Below, one piece after another: positions 1 through 8,130 of a DNA stretch of 12,544 bases. The DNA is from JAURVT01 sp049059935 (lineage in GTDB: Bacteria; Actinomycetota; Actinomycetes; Propionibacteriales; Nocardioidaceae). Each line of letters begins with the position of its first letter. Within the stretch, counting starts at the first letter, position 1. The notes beneath the pieces are model-generated. The model did no database searches, was not told where the DNA came from, and saw only the letters and a program-made list of their open reading frames with translations. Location: positions 1-12,544 of the forward strand of contig NZ_JBMGQR010000100.1 of NCBI RefSeq assembly GCF_049059935.1, in the 5' to 3' direction. The position numbers were made by a program, and so were the translations under genes.

Positions 1-1345
1 AGGCCTTGAGGAAGCCGTGGAACGTGATGGTGCGGCCGCTGGCGGTGAACTCGCAGTCCTCGCCGCCGCTCGCGGTGGCACCGAGCCGGACGGTGACGGT
101 GTTGCCGCGCGCGTCGGGCATCTGCGAGGCGACGGTGCGCATCCAGATCAGCTCGTACAGGCGGAACTCGTCGCCGTTGAGGCCCGTCTGCGCCGGGGTC
201 GCGAAGGTCTCGCCGGCGGGGCGGATCGCCTCGTGCGCCTCCTGCGCGTTCTTGACCTTGCTGGCGTAGACGCGCGGCGAGGCGGGGAGGTACTCCGACC
301 CGTAGAGCTCGCGCACCTGGGTGCGGGCCGCGTCGACCGCGGTCTGGCTCAGCGTGGTGGAGTCGGTGCGCATGTAGGTGATGTGGCCGTTCTCGTACAG
401 CCGCTGCGCGATCTGCATCGTGCGCTGCGAGCCGTAGCCCAGCTTGCGCGAGGCCTCCTGCTGCAGCGTCGTGGTGCGGAACGGCGCGTACGGCTTGCGC
501 GTGTACGGCTTGGACTCCACCGAGCGGACCTGGAACGACTGGTCGCGCAGCCCGGCGGCCAGCGCCCCGGCGCGCTCGGCGTCGAGGTGGACCACCTCGC
601 CCTTGGCCTGCTTGATCGAGCCGGTCGAGTCGAAGTCGCGACCCTGGGCGACGCGGGCGCCGTCGACGCTGAGCAGGCGGGCCGGGAACTGCGGCGGCTG
701 CTTGGCCTGCCCGGCGTCGAAGACGGCCTCGAGGTCCCAGTACGCGGCGGTGCGGAACGCGATGCGGTCGCGCTCCTTGTCGACGACCAGGCGGGTGGCG
801 ACGGACTGGACGCGTCCGGCCGACAGCCCGCTCATCACCTTCTTCCACAGCACGGGGCTGACCTCGTAGCCGTAGAGGCGGTCGAGGATGCGGCGCGTCT
901 CCTGGGCGTCGACGAGGTGCTCGTCGAGCTCGCGGGTGTTCTCCACCGCGTGCAGGATCGCGGCCGGGGTGATCTCGTGGAACACCATCCGCTTGACGGG
1001 CACCTTGGGCTTGAGCTCGTCGAGGAGGTGCCACGCGATGGCCTCGCCCTCGCGGTCCTCGTCGGTGGCCAGCAGGAGCTCGTCGGCGTCCTTGAGCAGC
1101 TTCTTCAGCTTCGAGATGTGCTGCTTCTTGTCGGCGGGCACCACGTAGACGGGCTCGAAGTCGTTGTCGATGTCGACGCCGAGCCGCGCCCAGGGCTCGC
1201 CCTTGTACTTGGCGGGCACCTCGGCGGCGTTGTGCGGGAGGTCGCGGATGTGGCCGATCGACGACTCGACGACGTAGCCCGAACCGAGGTACCCCGCGAT
1301 CTTGCGGGCCTTGGCGGGCGACTCGACGATGACGAGTGCGGTCAC
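1..1345 (-). CDS. topA: DNA topoisomerase I (type IA), N-terminal 448 codons; 3' end beyond left edge
   Basis: Relaxes negatively supercoiled DNA by cutting and rejoining one strand through a 5'-phosphotyrosine. Read leftward from a GTG at 1345, the protein opens with the Toprim motif LVIVESPAKARKI. The acidic Toprim triad D95-E96-D97 follows in ATDEDREGEAIAWH. The catalytic tyrosine is residue 324 in ITYMRTDSTTLS (codon 374-376), and HEAIRP follows. All motifs are in order and in one frame, so the gene looks intact as far as it is visible; family members have roughly twice this length. The GTG start is supported by AGGAG at 1353-1357 with a 7-base gap, and the Toprim motif begins only three residues later. 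A 174-bp spacer separates it from the lipoprotein gene upstream, so it may have its own promoter. Expected to be essential and cytoplasmic. Confidence 0.97.
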   Translation of the reverse strand, partial: MTALVIVESPAKARKIAGYLGSGYVVESSIGHIRDLPHNAAEVPAKYKGEPWARLGVDIDNDFEPVYVVPADKKQHISKLKKLLKDADELLLATDEDREGEAIAWHLLDELKPKVPVKRMVFHEITPAAILHAVENTRELDEHLVDAQETRRILDRLYGYEVSPVLWKKVMSGLSAGRVQSVATRLVVDKERDRIAFRTAAYWDLEAVFDAGQAKQPPQFPARLLSVDGARVAQGRDFDSTGSIKQAKGEVVHLDAERAGALAAGLRDQSFQVRSVESKPYTRKPYAPFRTTTLQQEASRKLGYGSQRTMQIAQRLYENGHITYMRTDSTTLSQTAVDAARTQVRELYGSEYLPASPRVYASKVKNAQEAHEAIRPAGETFATPAQTGLNGDEFRLYELIWMRTVASQMPDARGNTVTVRLGATASGGEDCEFTASGRTITFHGFLKA

Positions 1346-1484
1346 AGCAGTACTCCTGGGTCGTGCGGGGGTGGCGCGGGGTGCGGGCTCAGATCGCCTG
1401 GTGAAGGTGTGCCACTACCCCATCCGGCGGACCGCCAAGGCGATCCGCGGTCACCGTAACGCGTGCCGTCAAGCGACGCAGTGG

Positions 1485-1511
1485 TGCCGGCCGCGCTCGG
1501 CGCGCCGGGCA
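1485..1511 (-). terminator. Imperfect GC hairpin after the lipoprotein gene, possible terminator
   Basis: Arms at 1485-1496 and 1500-1511 pair at 10 of 12 positions around a 3-base loop, starting 9 bases past the lipoprotein stop codon. No T-tract follows, so an intrinsic terminator is only possible. Hairpins without U-tracts are common in high-GC actinobacteria, and random GC-rich sequence also makes such stems easily. Confidence 0.25.
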
Positions 1512-1519
1512 GGACCGCT

Positions 1520-2107
1520 CTACCGCCCGGCGCCCCAGTCGCCGGCCACGTCGACGGTGCCCCGCTCGCTGCGGGGCGCCCAGGTGGCGCGGACGCCGAT
1601 GCCCAGCTCGCCGAGGCGGGTCTTCTGGAAGGGGGACGACACGTCGTCGGTGCGGGCCGTGCTCGACGCGGCGTCGAACTCCGCGGCCACCTCGGCCGGC
1701 AGACCGAGCTCGTCCAGGAGGTCGCCGAGCAGGGCCACCGTCGCCTCGCGGCCCATCCCGGCGGTGGTCACGCCGAACGACCAGCGCTCGGGCCGGTCGG
1801 GCCCGAAGGCCTTGAAGTCGACCAGCGTGGCGTCCGGGACGGTGAGGGTCCGGTCCTGCGGCAGGAGCAGGCTGACGTCCCGGGGCTCGCGGGTCTGGTA
1901 GACCGCGGCGCTCTTGCCGTCGGCGCGACCGAAGGCCTCGGCCGAGGGCACGACCCGCAGGTCCCACGTCTCGGTGCCGCCGTCGACGCTGCGGGCGCTC
2001 GCCGACGGCGCGTCCGAGGCGCGGTCGTCGTCGCCCACGCTCACCACGCCGCACCCCGCGACCGCGAGCACGAGCGCGGGCACCAGAACCCACCTGCGCA
2101 GCCCCAT
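1520..2107 (-). CDS. Putative lipoprotein of unknown function
   Basis: A 195-residue protein with a classical bacterial lipoprotein signal: two arginines (R4, R5), a hydrophobic stretch from W6 to A17, and a V-A-G-C lipobox with the lipidated cysteine at C19. It is therefore predicted to be exported, cleaved before C19 and anchored on the outer face of the cytoplasmic membrane. After a polar linker rich in Asp, Ser and Ala (about residues 24-45), the mature part looks like a single soluble domain of about 150 residues that I do not recognise. The ATG start is backed by a strong SD, AAGGAGG at 2114-2120, 6 bases upstream. The 586-residue gene upstream ends 34 bases before this start, on the same strand, so the two are probably co-transcribed. 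The lipoprotein nature is well supported; the role is unknown. Confidence 0.85.
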   Translation of the reverse strand: MGLRRWVLVPALVLAVAGCGVVSVGDDDRASDAPSASARSVDGGTETWDLRVVPSAEAFGRADGKSAAVYQTREPRDVSLLLPQDRTLTVPDATLVDFKAFGPDRPERWSFGVTTAGMGREATVALLGDLLDELGLPAEVAAEFDAASSTARTDDVSSPFQKTRLGELGIGVRATWAPRSERGTVDVAGDWGAGR

Positions 2108-2141
2108 GCGGCACCTCCTTGTTCGCGAACGCTACCGGTGG

Positions 2142-3902
2142 TCACCACGCGCGCAGCTCCACGTCGACGTCGGTCAGCGTGCCGAGGATGTCGTCCCACT
2201 GCTCGGAGAGCCGCTGGTCGTCGATCCGGTCGCGGACGTCCGTGGTGAGGATGTCCTCGACCTGGTCGGGGTGGTTCTCGACGAGGTCGAGGTAGGCCGG
2301 GAGGGTGTCGTTCTCGATCAGGTCCCAGCGGGTGTCGAAGTCGGCGATGTTGCCGGTGGGGATGTTGGTGTGGACGGTGCCGCCCTGCACGCCCGGCAGC
2401 GGGCTGGTGTCGATGTCGACGTCGGCGCCGTGGAGCTCGCCGAGGGACTCCGCCCCGGGGATGGACGGCGTCCCGATCAGGCCCAGGCCGTAGGTGAACA
2501 GCTCGCCGGTGGGGTCGTGGTCGCGCATCGCGTCGTAGTCGTCGGCGATCGTGTAGCGCTGCTCGCGGTACAGCAGGGCCTCGTTGCCGGCGTTGATCAG
2601 CTCGGTGTCGCCCGTGCGGCGGCCCTCGTCGATGTCGCGCCAGGCCTGCATCGCCTCGTCGCCGTTGGCGGTGCCCTCGTCGAGCAGCCCCGCGGCCTGC
2701 AGCTCCTCGATCGAGCCCAGCCCGCCCTCGAGGTAGGCCTCGTGCATCATCGAGGCGTCGTAGAAGATGTCCTTCTGCATCGTCAGGAACGTCTCCTGGT
2801 AGAACGCCAGCTCCTCGTCGCTCATCTGGGCCAGCTCGTCCAGGCCGTAGGGCAGGACGTCGCCGGGCGACATCGGGAACGGCATGTCGGGGAACGCCCC
2901 GTCGACACCCTGGGCGAGGTCGCGGATCATGTCGATGTCCTCGAACCCGCCCGCGAAGGACGGCCCGATCATCGAGGCCATGCCGGCCCACCGCATGTAG
3001 GGGTTCTGCAGGTACAGCTGGGCGTAGTACTCGTAGGACGCCTCGTAGTGGTCCGACACCGCCGCGGCGCCGTTGGTCACGTCCCAGGTGGTGAGGTCGA
3101 TGCCGGCGTCCTCGGCGGCCTTGCTGACGTAGTACTGACGCAGCAGCTCGGCGAACACCGTGGGCTCCAGGCCCATGCGACGCAGCACGTCCAGCTGCTC
3201 ACCCATCTCGCTCGACGGCGTGCCGAGCGGCGGCGGGGCGGCGAACTCGTCGAGCCTGCCCTCGCGCTCGAGCCGCTCGCGCAGCTGCTGGAGCTCTGCG
3301 TCGGTGAGCTCGATGCCCGGGTAGTCGACCAGGACGAACCCGGGGAGGGCGCCGTCGAGGTAGAGCGTGCGGATGGTGGCGTCCGTGGGGCCCGCGCCGA
3401 GGAGCCGGGCGACGTCGTCGCCGCTGCGGTCGACCTCGTCGACGGCCTGGGTGTGCAGCCGGTCGAGCTCGCGGACCAGCTCGGCCCGCGCCGCGCTGAC
3501 GGCGTGCTGGTGGCCCTCCTCGATGCCCCGTCGCTCGGCGGCGTCCGCCCCGGGGGGCACCTCGGGGTCGGCCACGCCGAAGCCCTGGCTCTGGGCGACG
3601 AACCAGCGCCAGTTCAGCCCGCTGACCGTGGACTCGAAGGTGCGCACGGCCCCGGCCCACGAGGTCAGGCAGCCGCTCGCGACGAGCCCGGCGCCACCGA
3701 GGTCGCGGGCCGTGGCCACGGCGGGCGTGCCGACGTCGGCGACGGGCTGCTCGATCGATCCCTGCGCCTGCGTGGCGGCGCCCTGCGCACGGGCGACGAC
3801 GTCGTCCGCGACGCCCGTGAAGGTGGTGCGGGTGCCCAGGAGGTCGGCCGACAGCTCCTCGAGCGTGCCGACGTCGGCGTCGTGCATCGGGTACGGGGGC
3901 AT
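2142..3902 (-). CDS. Uncharacterised 586-residue protein with WxG-like N-terminal region
   Basis: I do not recognise this protein. It has no signal peptide and no convincing membrane helix. Residues 1 to about 150 are Ala-rich and look mostly helical, with a W82-A83-G84 motif between helical stretches; this recalls the WxG-type N-terminal domains of type VII secretion substrates, though the fit is loose. Residues 170-260 are charged and helical. A compositionally distinct central and C-terminal region (about 285-565) is rich in Trp, Tyr, Met and acidic residues, with notable segments NPYMRWAGMASMIGPSFAGG (300-319), MMHEAYLEGG (385-394) and LLYREQRYTIADDYDAMR (443-460). It reads as a folded domain of unknown activity. 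The ATG at 3902 has GAGGTG at 3908-3913, 5 bases upstream; the alternative Met6 has no SD. It sits 56 bases after the methyltransferase and 34 bases before the lipoprotein, so it is probably co-transcribed with the lipoprotein. Confidence 0.85.
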   Translation of the reverse strand: MPPYPMHDADVGTLEELSADLLGTRTTFTGVADDVVARAQGAATQAQGSIEQPVADVGTPAVATARDLGGAGLVASGCLTSWAGAVRTFESTVSGLNWRWFVAQSQGFGVADPEVPPGADAAERRGIEEGHQHAVSAARAELVRELDRLHTQAVDEVDRSGDDVARLLGAGPTDATIRTLYLDGALPGFVLVDYPGIELTDAELQQLRERLEREGRLDEFAAPPPLGTPSSEMGEQLDVLRRMGLEPTVFAELLRQYYVSKAAEDAGIDLTTWDVTNGAAAVSDHYEASYEYYAQLYLQNPYMRWAGMASMIGPSFAGGFEDIDMIRDLAQGVDGAFPDMPFPMSPGDVLPYGLDELAQMSDEELAFYQETFLTMQKDIFYDASMMHEAYLEGGLGSIEELQAAGLLDEGTANGDEAMQAWRDIDEGRRTGDTELINAGNEALLYREQRYTIADDYDAMRDHDPTGELFTYGLGLIGTPSIPGAESLGELHGADVDIDTSPLPGVQGGTVHTNIPTGNIADFDTRWDLIENDTLPAYLDLVENHPDQVEDILTTDVRDRIDDQRLSEQWDDILGTLTDVDVELRAW

Positions 3903-3958
3903 GCCCTCACCTCGTCTCCTGGTCGCTCCGGTTCACCCGAGGGTAGGTGCCGAGGGGG

Positions 3959-5428
3959 TCAGGACAGGTAGCCCTCGTCGACCAGCTCGCGGACCACCGG
4001 CACGTACGTGGAGCGCAGCGTGGGGGCGTCGGCGTCGGTGAGGGTGGCGAGCGCGTCGAGCACCTGCCCGACGGTGAGGTCGCCGTCGAGCGCGCCGACC
4101 AGGGCGGCCTCGACCGTGTCGACCTGACGGGCGCGGCGCACGCCGTCGGGCAGGCGGAGCACGATCGTCGACGGGTCCTCGGCGCCCGGCTCGCCCACGC
4201 TCTCCTGCGCCAGGCCGGGCGCGCGGACGAGGTGCGCGGCGAGCACCTCGTCGTCGGTGCTGCCCGCCATCAGGTCCGTGCGCTCGCCCCACGCGTGCAC
4301 GTGCCCGCCGAGCGGCGGCACGACCTCGTACGGCCACTGCTCGACCCGCACCTGCGGGCGGTCGCGTCCCGCCGCGCGCAGGCTCAGCCAGCCGAAGCCG
4401 ACGGCCTCGATGCGCTCGGCCTCGAACCACGACAGCCACGCGTCGTAGCGCGCCGTCCAGGCGGGAGTGCCGCGCAGACCGGCGTCGGCCAGCCACATCT
4501 CGACGTACGTCGCGGGGTCGACGGCCTCGCGCTCGAGCACCCACGCGTCGCAGCCGCCCGGGGCGAGCCAGCCCTCGATCCGCTCCTGCCAGGGCTCATC
4601 CTCGCGGTGCACCCAGTTGGCGAGCACCTGGCACCAGCCGCCGGGGTTGAGGTGCTCGGGCGCGCCGGTGACGATGCGGCGCACCACCTCGTCCCCGGGC
4701 AGTCCGGAGTCGCGGTAGACCAGCTTCTGGTCGGTGGCCGGCGAGATGACGAACGGCGGGTTGGTGACGAGCAGGTCGAACCGCTCCCCCGCCACCGGCG
4801 CGAGCAGGTCGCCCTCGCGGACGTCGTGCGCCAGGCCGTTCAGCTCCGCGGTGAGCCGCGCCATCGTGACGGCGCGCGGGTTGAGGTCGGTGCCGACCAC
4901 GCGGTCGACGTGGGACGACAGGTGCAGCGACTGCACGCCGCACCCGGTGCCGAGGTCGAGCGCGGACGCGACGGGCTCGCGCACCGTCAGCTGGGCCAGG
5001 GACGACGACGCCTCGGAGATGCCGAGCACCCAGTCCGGCGCGACGCGACGCTCGTCGCCGTCGAGGCCCGGCGTCAGGTCCGAGACCACCCACCAGTCGT
5101 GGTCCTCGTCGCCGTACGGGCGGACGTCGACCCGCGCGCGCACCTCGTCCCCGGACCGCTCGACCATCCCGGCGGACGCGAGGGCGTCGACCTGGCCGCC
5201 GAGCGCGGCGGCGGCGGCGGACGCGTCCACCGGCCGCTGCAGGGAGAACAGCCGGGTGAGGGTCGCGAGGGGCGACCCGTCGCCGGTGCGACGCGCGGCG
5301 GGCGTCGTCTCGTTGCGCTGCAGGGCACGGTGCGCGTCCGGACCCAGCAGGGCCCCCACGGCGTCGACGGTGAAGTCGGCGGCCGTGAGGGCCTCGCGGA
5401 GACGGGCGACCTGGTCGGGGGCGAGCAT
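3959..5428 (-). CDS. Class I SAM-dependent methyltransferase with NPPF motif
   Basis: A 489-residue protein with a central Rossmann methyltransferase domain. Motif I is ALDLGTGCG (156-164), binding S-adenosylmethionine. The acidic end of strand 2 is D181 in GTDLNP. Motif IV is VTNPPF (221-226). The NPPF/Y tetrapeptide is typical of enzymes that methylate exocyclic or amide nitrogens (HemK/PrmC, RsmC and similar). About 150 residues precede the catalytic core and about 200 follow it, ending in a helical acidic region; these flanks look like target-recognition or winged-helix-type domains specific to the actinobacterial family. I recall a methyltransferase at this place between hppA and topA in Streptomyces. 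The substrate (protein, rRNA or DNA) cannot be read from the sequence. The ATG at 5428 has only a poor G-run as SD and lies 22 bases after hppA's stop, so it probably relies on hppA read-through. Confidence 0.9.
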   Translation of the reverse strand: MLAPDQVARLREALTAADFTVDAVGALLGPDAHRALQRNETTPAARRTGDGSPLATLTRLFSLQRPVDASAAAAALGGQVDALASAGMVERSGDEVRARVDVRPYGDEDHDWWVVSDLTPGLDGDERRVAPDWVLGISEASSSLAQLTVREPVASALDLGTGCGVQSLHLSSHVDRVVGTDLNPRAVTMARLTAELNGLAHDVREGDLLAPVAGERFDLLVTNPPFVISPATDQKLVYRDSGLPGDEVVRRIVTGAPEHLNPGGWCQVLANWVHREDEPWQERIEGWLAPGGCDAWVLEREAVDPATYVEMWLADAGLRGTPAWTARYDAWLSWFEAERIEAVGFGWLSLRAAGRDRPQVRVEQWPYEVVPPLGGHVHAWGERTDLMAGSTDDEVLAAHLVRAPGLAQESVGEPGAEDPSTIVLRLPDGVRRARQVDTVEAALVGALDGDLTVGQVLDALATLTDADAPTLRSTYVPVVRELVDEGYLS

Positions 5429-5450
5429 CCCCCGACCCTAGGCGTCGCGG

Positions 5451-7985
5451 CTAGTCGCGGACGGTGGCGTCCTTCTCCAGGTCGACGCGGTCCTCGGCGT
5501 CGCCGCCGGCGGTCCGGCGGTCGTCGTCGACGACACCGGGGTCGGCGGCCACGGCGTTGCCGGTGCCCGAGCCGGGGTTCGGCGCCTGCGCCGCGGCGAT
5601 GTCGGCGTCGTCGGCGATGGCCGTCGGGCGACGCTTGGAGATGTAGACCGCGATGACGATGATCAGCGCCGAGCCGCCGGCGATCGAGTAGCGCAGCGCC
5701 GGGTTGTCGCCGGGGCCGTAGCTCATCGTCACGACGGCCGGGGCGATGAGCAGGGCCACCAGGTTCATCACCTTGAGCAGCGGGTTGATCGCCGGGCCGG
5801 CGGTGTCCTTGAACGGGTCGCCGACGGTGTCGCCGATGATCGTGGCCTCGTGGGCCGGCGAGCCCTTGCCGCCGTGGTTGCCGTCCTCGACGAGCTTCTT
5901 GGCGTTGTCCCAGGCGCCGCCGGAGTTGGCCAGGAACACGGCCATCAGGGTGCCCGCACCGATCGCGCCGGCGAGGTAGCACCCCAGGGGCCCGATGCCG
6001 AGGCCGAACCCGACCGCGATGGGCGCCAGCAGCGCCAGGATGCCCGGCGTCGCGAGCTCGCGCAGCGAGTCCTTGGTGCAGATGTCGACGACCTTGCCGT
6101 ACTCCGGACGCGCGGTGCCCTCCATGATCCCCGGGATGTCGCGGAACTGGCGGCGCACCTCGTACACGACGGCGCCGGCCGCGCGTCCGACCGCGCTGAC
6201 CGCGAGGCCGGAGAACAGGAACACCACGGCCGCGCCGAGGATCAGGCCGACGAGGTTGCTCGGGTCGCCGACGTTGAGCACGCCCTGCAGGCTCAGGACG
6301 TCGGCCTGCTCGAGGCCCTGGCCGAGCGCGGTGAGCGACGCCTGGTCGGAGGCGGCGTCGGTGAGGATGCCGGAGAACGCGGTGCGGATGCCGTCGGACA
6401 GCGAGCCGAACAGCGCCGTCGCGGCGAGCACCGCCGTCGCGATCGCGATGCCCTTGGTGATGGCCTTGGTGGTGTTGCCGACGGCGTCGAGCTCGGTGAG
6501 GATCTGCGCACCCTCCTCGTCGACGTCGCCCGACATCTCGGCGATGCCCTGCGCGTTGTCGCTGACGGGGCCGAAGGTGTCCATCGCGACGATGACGCCG
6601 ACCGTGGTGAGCAGGCCGCAGCCGGCGAGCGCGACGGCGAACAGCGAGACGACGATCGAGCCGCTGCCCAGCAGGAACGCACCGTAGACGGCGGCACCGA
6701 TGACCAGGGCGGTGTAGACGGCCGACTCGAAGCCGACCGAGATGCCCGACAGGATGACGGTGGCCGCGCCGGTGAGCGAGGTCTTGCCGACGTCCTGCAC
6801 CGGACGCGTCTCGGTGCCGGTGAAGTAGCCGGTGAGGGCGAGGATGACGGCGGCCAGCACGATGCCGATGAGCACGGCGATGGCGGCGATGAACGCGGGG
6901 TTGCCGTCCAGGCCGGCAGTGGAGGGGTCGCCGTAGAACTGCGCGACGATCGGGTTGGCGTCGCTCTCGGTGCCGAAGCTCAGGCCGGCGAAGGACGTCG
7001 GCAGGAACAGGAAGGCCGCCGCGGTGCAGGCGATCGCCGAGACGATGGCCGAGATGTAGAAGGAGCGGTTGATCGTCGTCAGGCCGTTCTCACCGGCCCG
7101 GGGACGCGTGATGTAGACGCCGAGGATGGCGGTGAGCGCACCGATGGCGGGCACGATCAGCGGGAACACCAGACCCTCCTCGCCGAAGGCGACCGATCCG
7201 AGGATCAGCGCGGCGACGAGCGTCACGGCGTACGACTCGAACAGGTCGGCGGCCATGCCCGCGCAGTCACCGACGTTGTCGCCCACGTTGTCGGCGATCG
7301 TGGCGGCGTTGCGGGGGTCGTCCTCGGGGATGTTCTGCTCGACCTTGCCGACGAGGTCGGCGCCGACGTCGGCGGCCTTGGTGAAGATGCCGCCGCCGAC
7401 GCGCATGAACATCGCGAGCAGCGCCGCGCCGAAGCCGAAGCCCTCGAGGACGCTGGGCGCGTCGCCCTTGTAGATCAGCACGACGACCGACGCGCCGATC
7501 AGGCCGAGGCCCACCGTCGACATGCCGACGGTGCCGCCGGTGCGGAACGCGATGCGCATCGCGGGGTCGCGTCCCTCGTTCTGCGCGGCGGCCGCGACGC
7601 GGACGTTGGCCCGCACCGCGAGCCACATGCCGAGGTACCCGATGACGGCGGAGAAGCCGGCGCCGAGGAGGAAGAAGATCGAGCGGCCGATCTTGATGTC
7701 CCAGGCGCCGGGCAGCAGGAAGAGCAGGGCGAAGGCGAGGACCACGAAGATCGCGAGGGTCTTGAACTGCCGGCTCAGGTAGGCCGACGCCCCCTCCTGC
7801 ACGGCGAGGCCGATCTCCTGCATCTTCTCGGTGCCCTCGCCCGCGGCGAGCACCTGGCTCCGGAACAGCGCGGCCATCACGAGGCAGACCACGCCCACCG
7901 CGGCCACGACCGTGACGTAGATCAGGTTCGTGGTGGAGACGGGCAGGTCCGCGGAGGCGGCCAGGAGGACGTCGGCCTGAGCCAT
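5451..7985 (-). CDS. hppA: Membrane-bound proton-translocating inorganic pyrophosphatase
   Basis: Hydrolyses pyrophosphate and pumps protons out across the membrane. The 844 residues carry about 16 hydrophobic helices and the family's catalytic motifs: EGASAYLSRQ (64-73), the pyrophosphate/Mg site ADVGADLVGKVE (205-216), NVGDNVGDCAGMAADLFESY (233-252), and near the C-terminus KGSPAHEATIIGDTVGDPFK. Lys507 in GNTTKA marks the K+-independent H+-pumping subfamily; K+-dependent enzymes have Ala there. A hydrophilic, Asp-rich tail of about 60 residues (785-844) follows the last helix. The ATG at 7985 has AGAGGAA at 7994-8000, 8 bases away. A 145-bp spacer upstream suggests its own promoter, and the methyltransferase follows after 22 bases. 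No truncation is apparent. Confidence 0.97.
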   Translation of the reverse strand: MAQADVLLAASADLPVSTTNLIYVTVVAAVGVVCLVMAALFRSQVLAAGEGTEKMQEIGLAVQEGASAYLSRQFKTLAIFVVLAFALLFLLPGAWDIKIGRSIFFLLGAGFSAVIGYLGMWLAVRANVRVAAAAQNEGRDPAMRIAFRTGGTVGMSTVGLGLIGASVVVLIYKGDAPSVLEGFGFGAALLAMFMRVGGGIFTKAADVGADLVGKVEQNIPEDDPRNAATIADNVGDNVGDCAGMAADLFESYAVTLVAALILGSVAFGEEGLVFPLIVPAIGALTAILGVYITRPRAGENGLTTINRSFYISAIVSAIACTAAAFLFLPTSFAGLSFGTESDANPIVAQFYGDPSTAGLDGNPAFIAAIAVLIGIVLAAVILALTGYFTGTETRPVQDVGKTSLTGAATVILSGISVGFESAVYTALVIGAAVYGAFLLGSGSIVVSLFAVALAGCGLLTTVGVIVAMDTFGPVSDNAQGIAEMSGDVDEEGAQILTELDAVGNTTKAITKGIAIATAVLAATALFGSLSDGIRTAFSGILTDAASDQASLTALGQGLEQADVLSLQGVLNVGDPSNLVGLILGAAVVFLFSGLAVSAVGRAAGAVVYEVRRQFRDIPGIMEGTARPEYGKVVDICTKDSLRELATPGILALLAPIAVGFGLGIGPLGCYLAGAIGAGTLMAVFLANSGGAWDNAKKLVEDGNHGGKGSPAHEATIIGDTVGDPFKDTAGPAINPLLKVMNLVALLIAPAVVTMSYGPGDNPALRYSIAGGSALIIVIAVYISKRRPTAIADDADIAAAQAPNPGSGTGNAVAADPGVVDDDRRTAGGDAEDRVDLEKDATVRD

Positions 7986-7988
7986 GGT

Positions 7989-8001
7989 GAGAGTTCCTCT
8001 C
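7989..8001 (-). promoter_or_regulatory. hppA SD inside a small perfect hairpin
   Basis: On the minus strand the hppA SD AGAGGA lies in GAGAG-GAA-CTCTC, a 5-bp perfect inverted repeat with a 3-base loop. In the mRNA this could partly hide the SD. The stem is short and may simply melt on ribosome binding. Confidence 0.3.
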
Positions 8002-8050
8002 GTCGGCGCGGGGACGCCAACGACCGGCGCGCCCGAGCGGCATGGGTGCA

Positions 8051-8065
8051 GGCGACACTCAACCA
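8051..8065 (-). promoter_or_regulatory. Candidate promoter/operator element upstream of hppA
   Basis: The minus strand reads TGGTTGAGTGTCGCC, 65 bases upstream of the hppA start. It matches 13 of 15 positions of an element upstream of bldG (8962-8976), and both have GATC exactly 6 bases upstream. TTGAGT could be a weak -10 box: TTGTGC lies 17 bases upstream, a poor -35. It may be either a promoter core or a regulator site. Confidence 0.35.
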
Positions 8066-8130
8066 GCCTGTGATCCGCGGCACAACAGTGGGTGCGGCGC
8101 GCCTCGCGACCGGTCCGACGCGCGTCCGGG

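Noticed and set aside
1346..1519. topA promoter search: TTGACG and TACGGT on the minus strand in the spacer
   Set aside because: The two hexamers are only about 8 bases apart, so they cannot be a -35/-10 pair; neither has a suitable partner at 16-19 bases.
1914..3971. A 685-codon plus-strand frame antisense to the unrecognised 586-residue gene
   Set aside because: Because the 586-residue gene has no known family, I compared both strands. The minus-strand product has balanced composition, aromatic clusters and an SD; the plus-strand one is a Val/Gly/Arg/Leu-rich shadow that also overlaps the lipoprotein gene.
8101..8130. Palindromes after the anti-sigma stop as a terminator (GACGCGCGTC, GGCGCGCC)
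   Set aside because: These are loop-less GC palindromes with no T-run, common in such GC-rich DNA.
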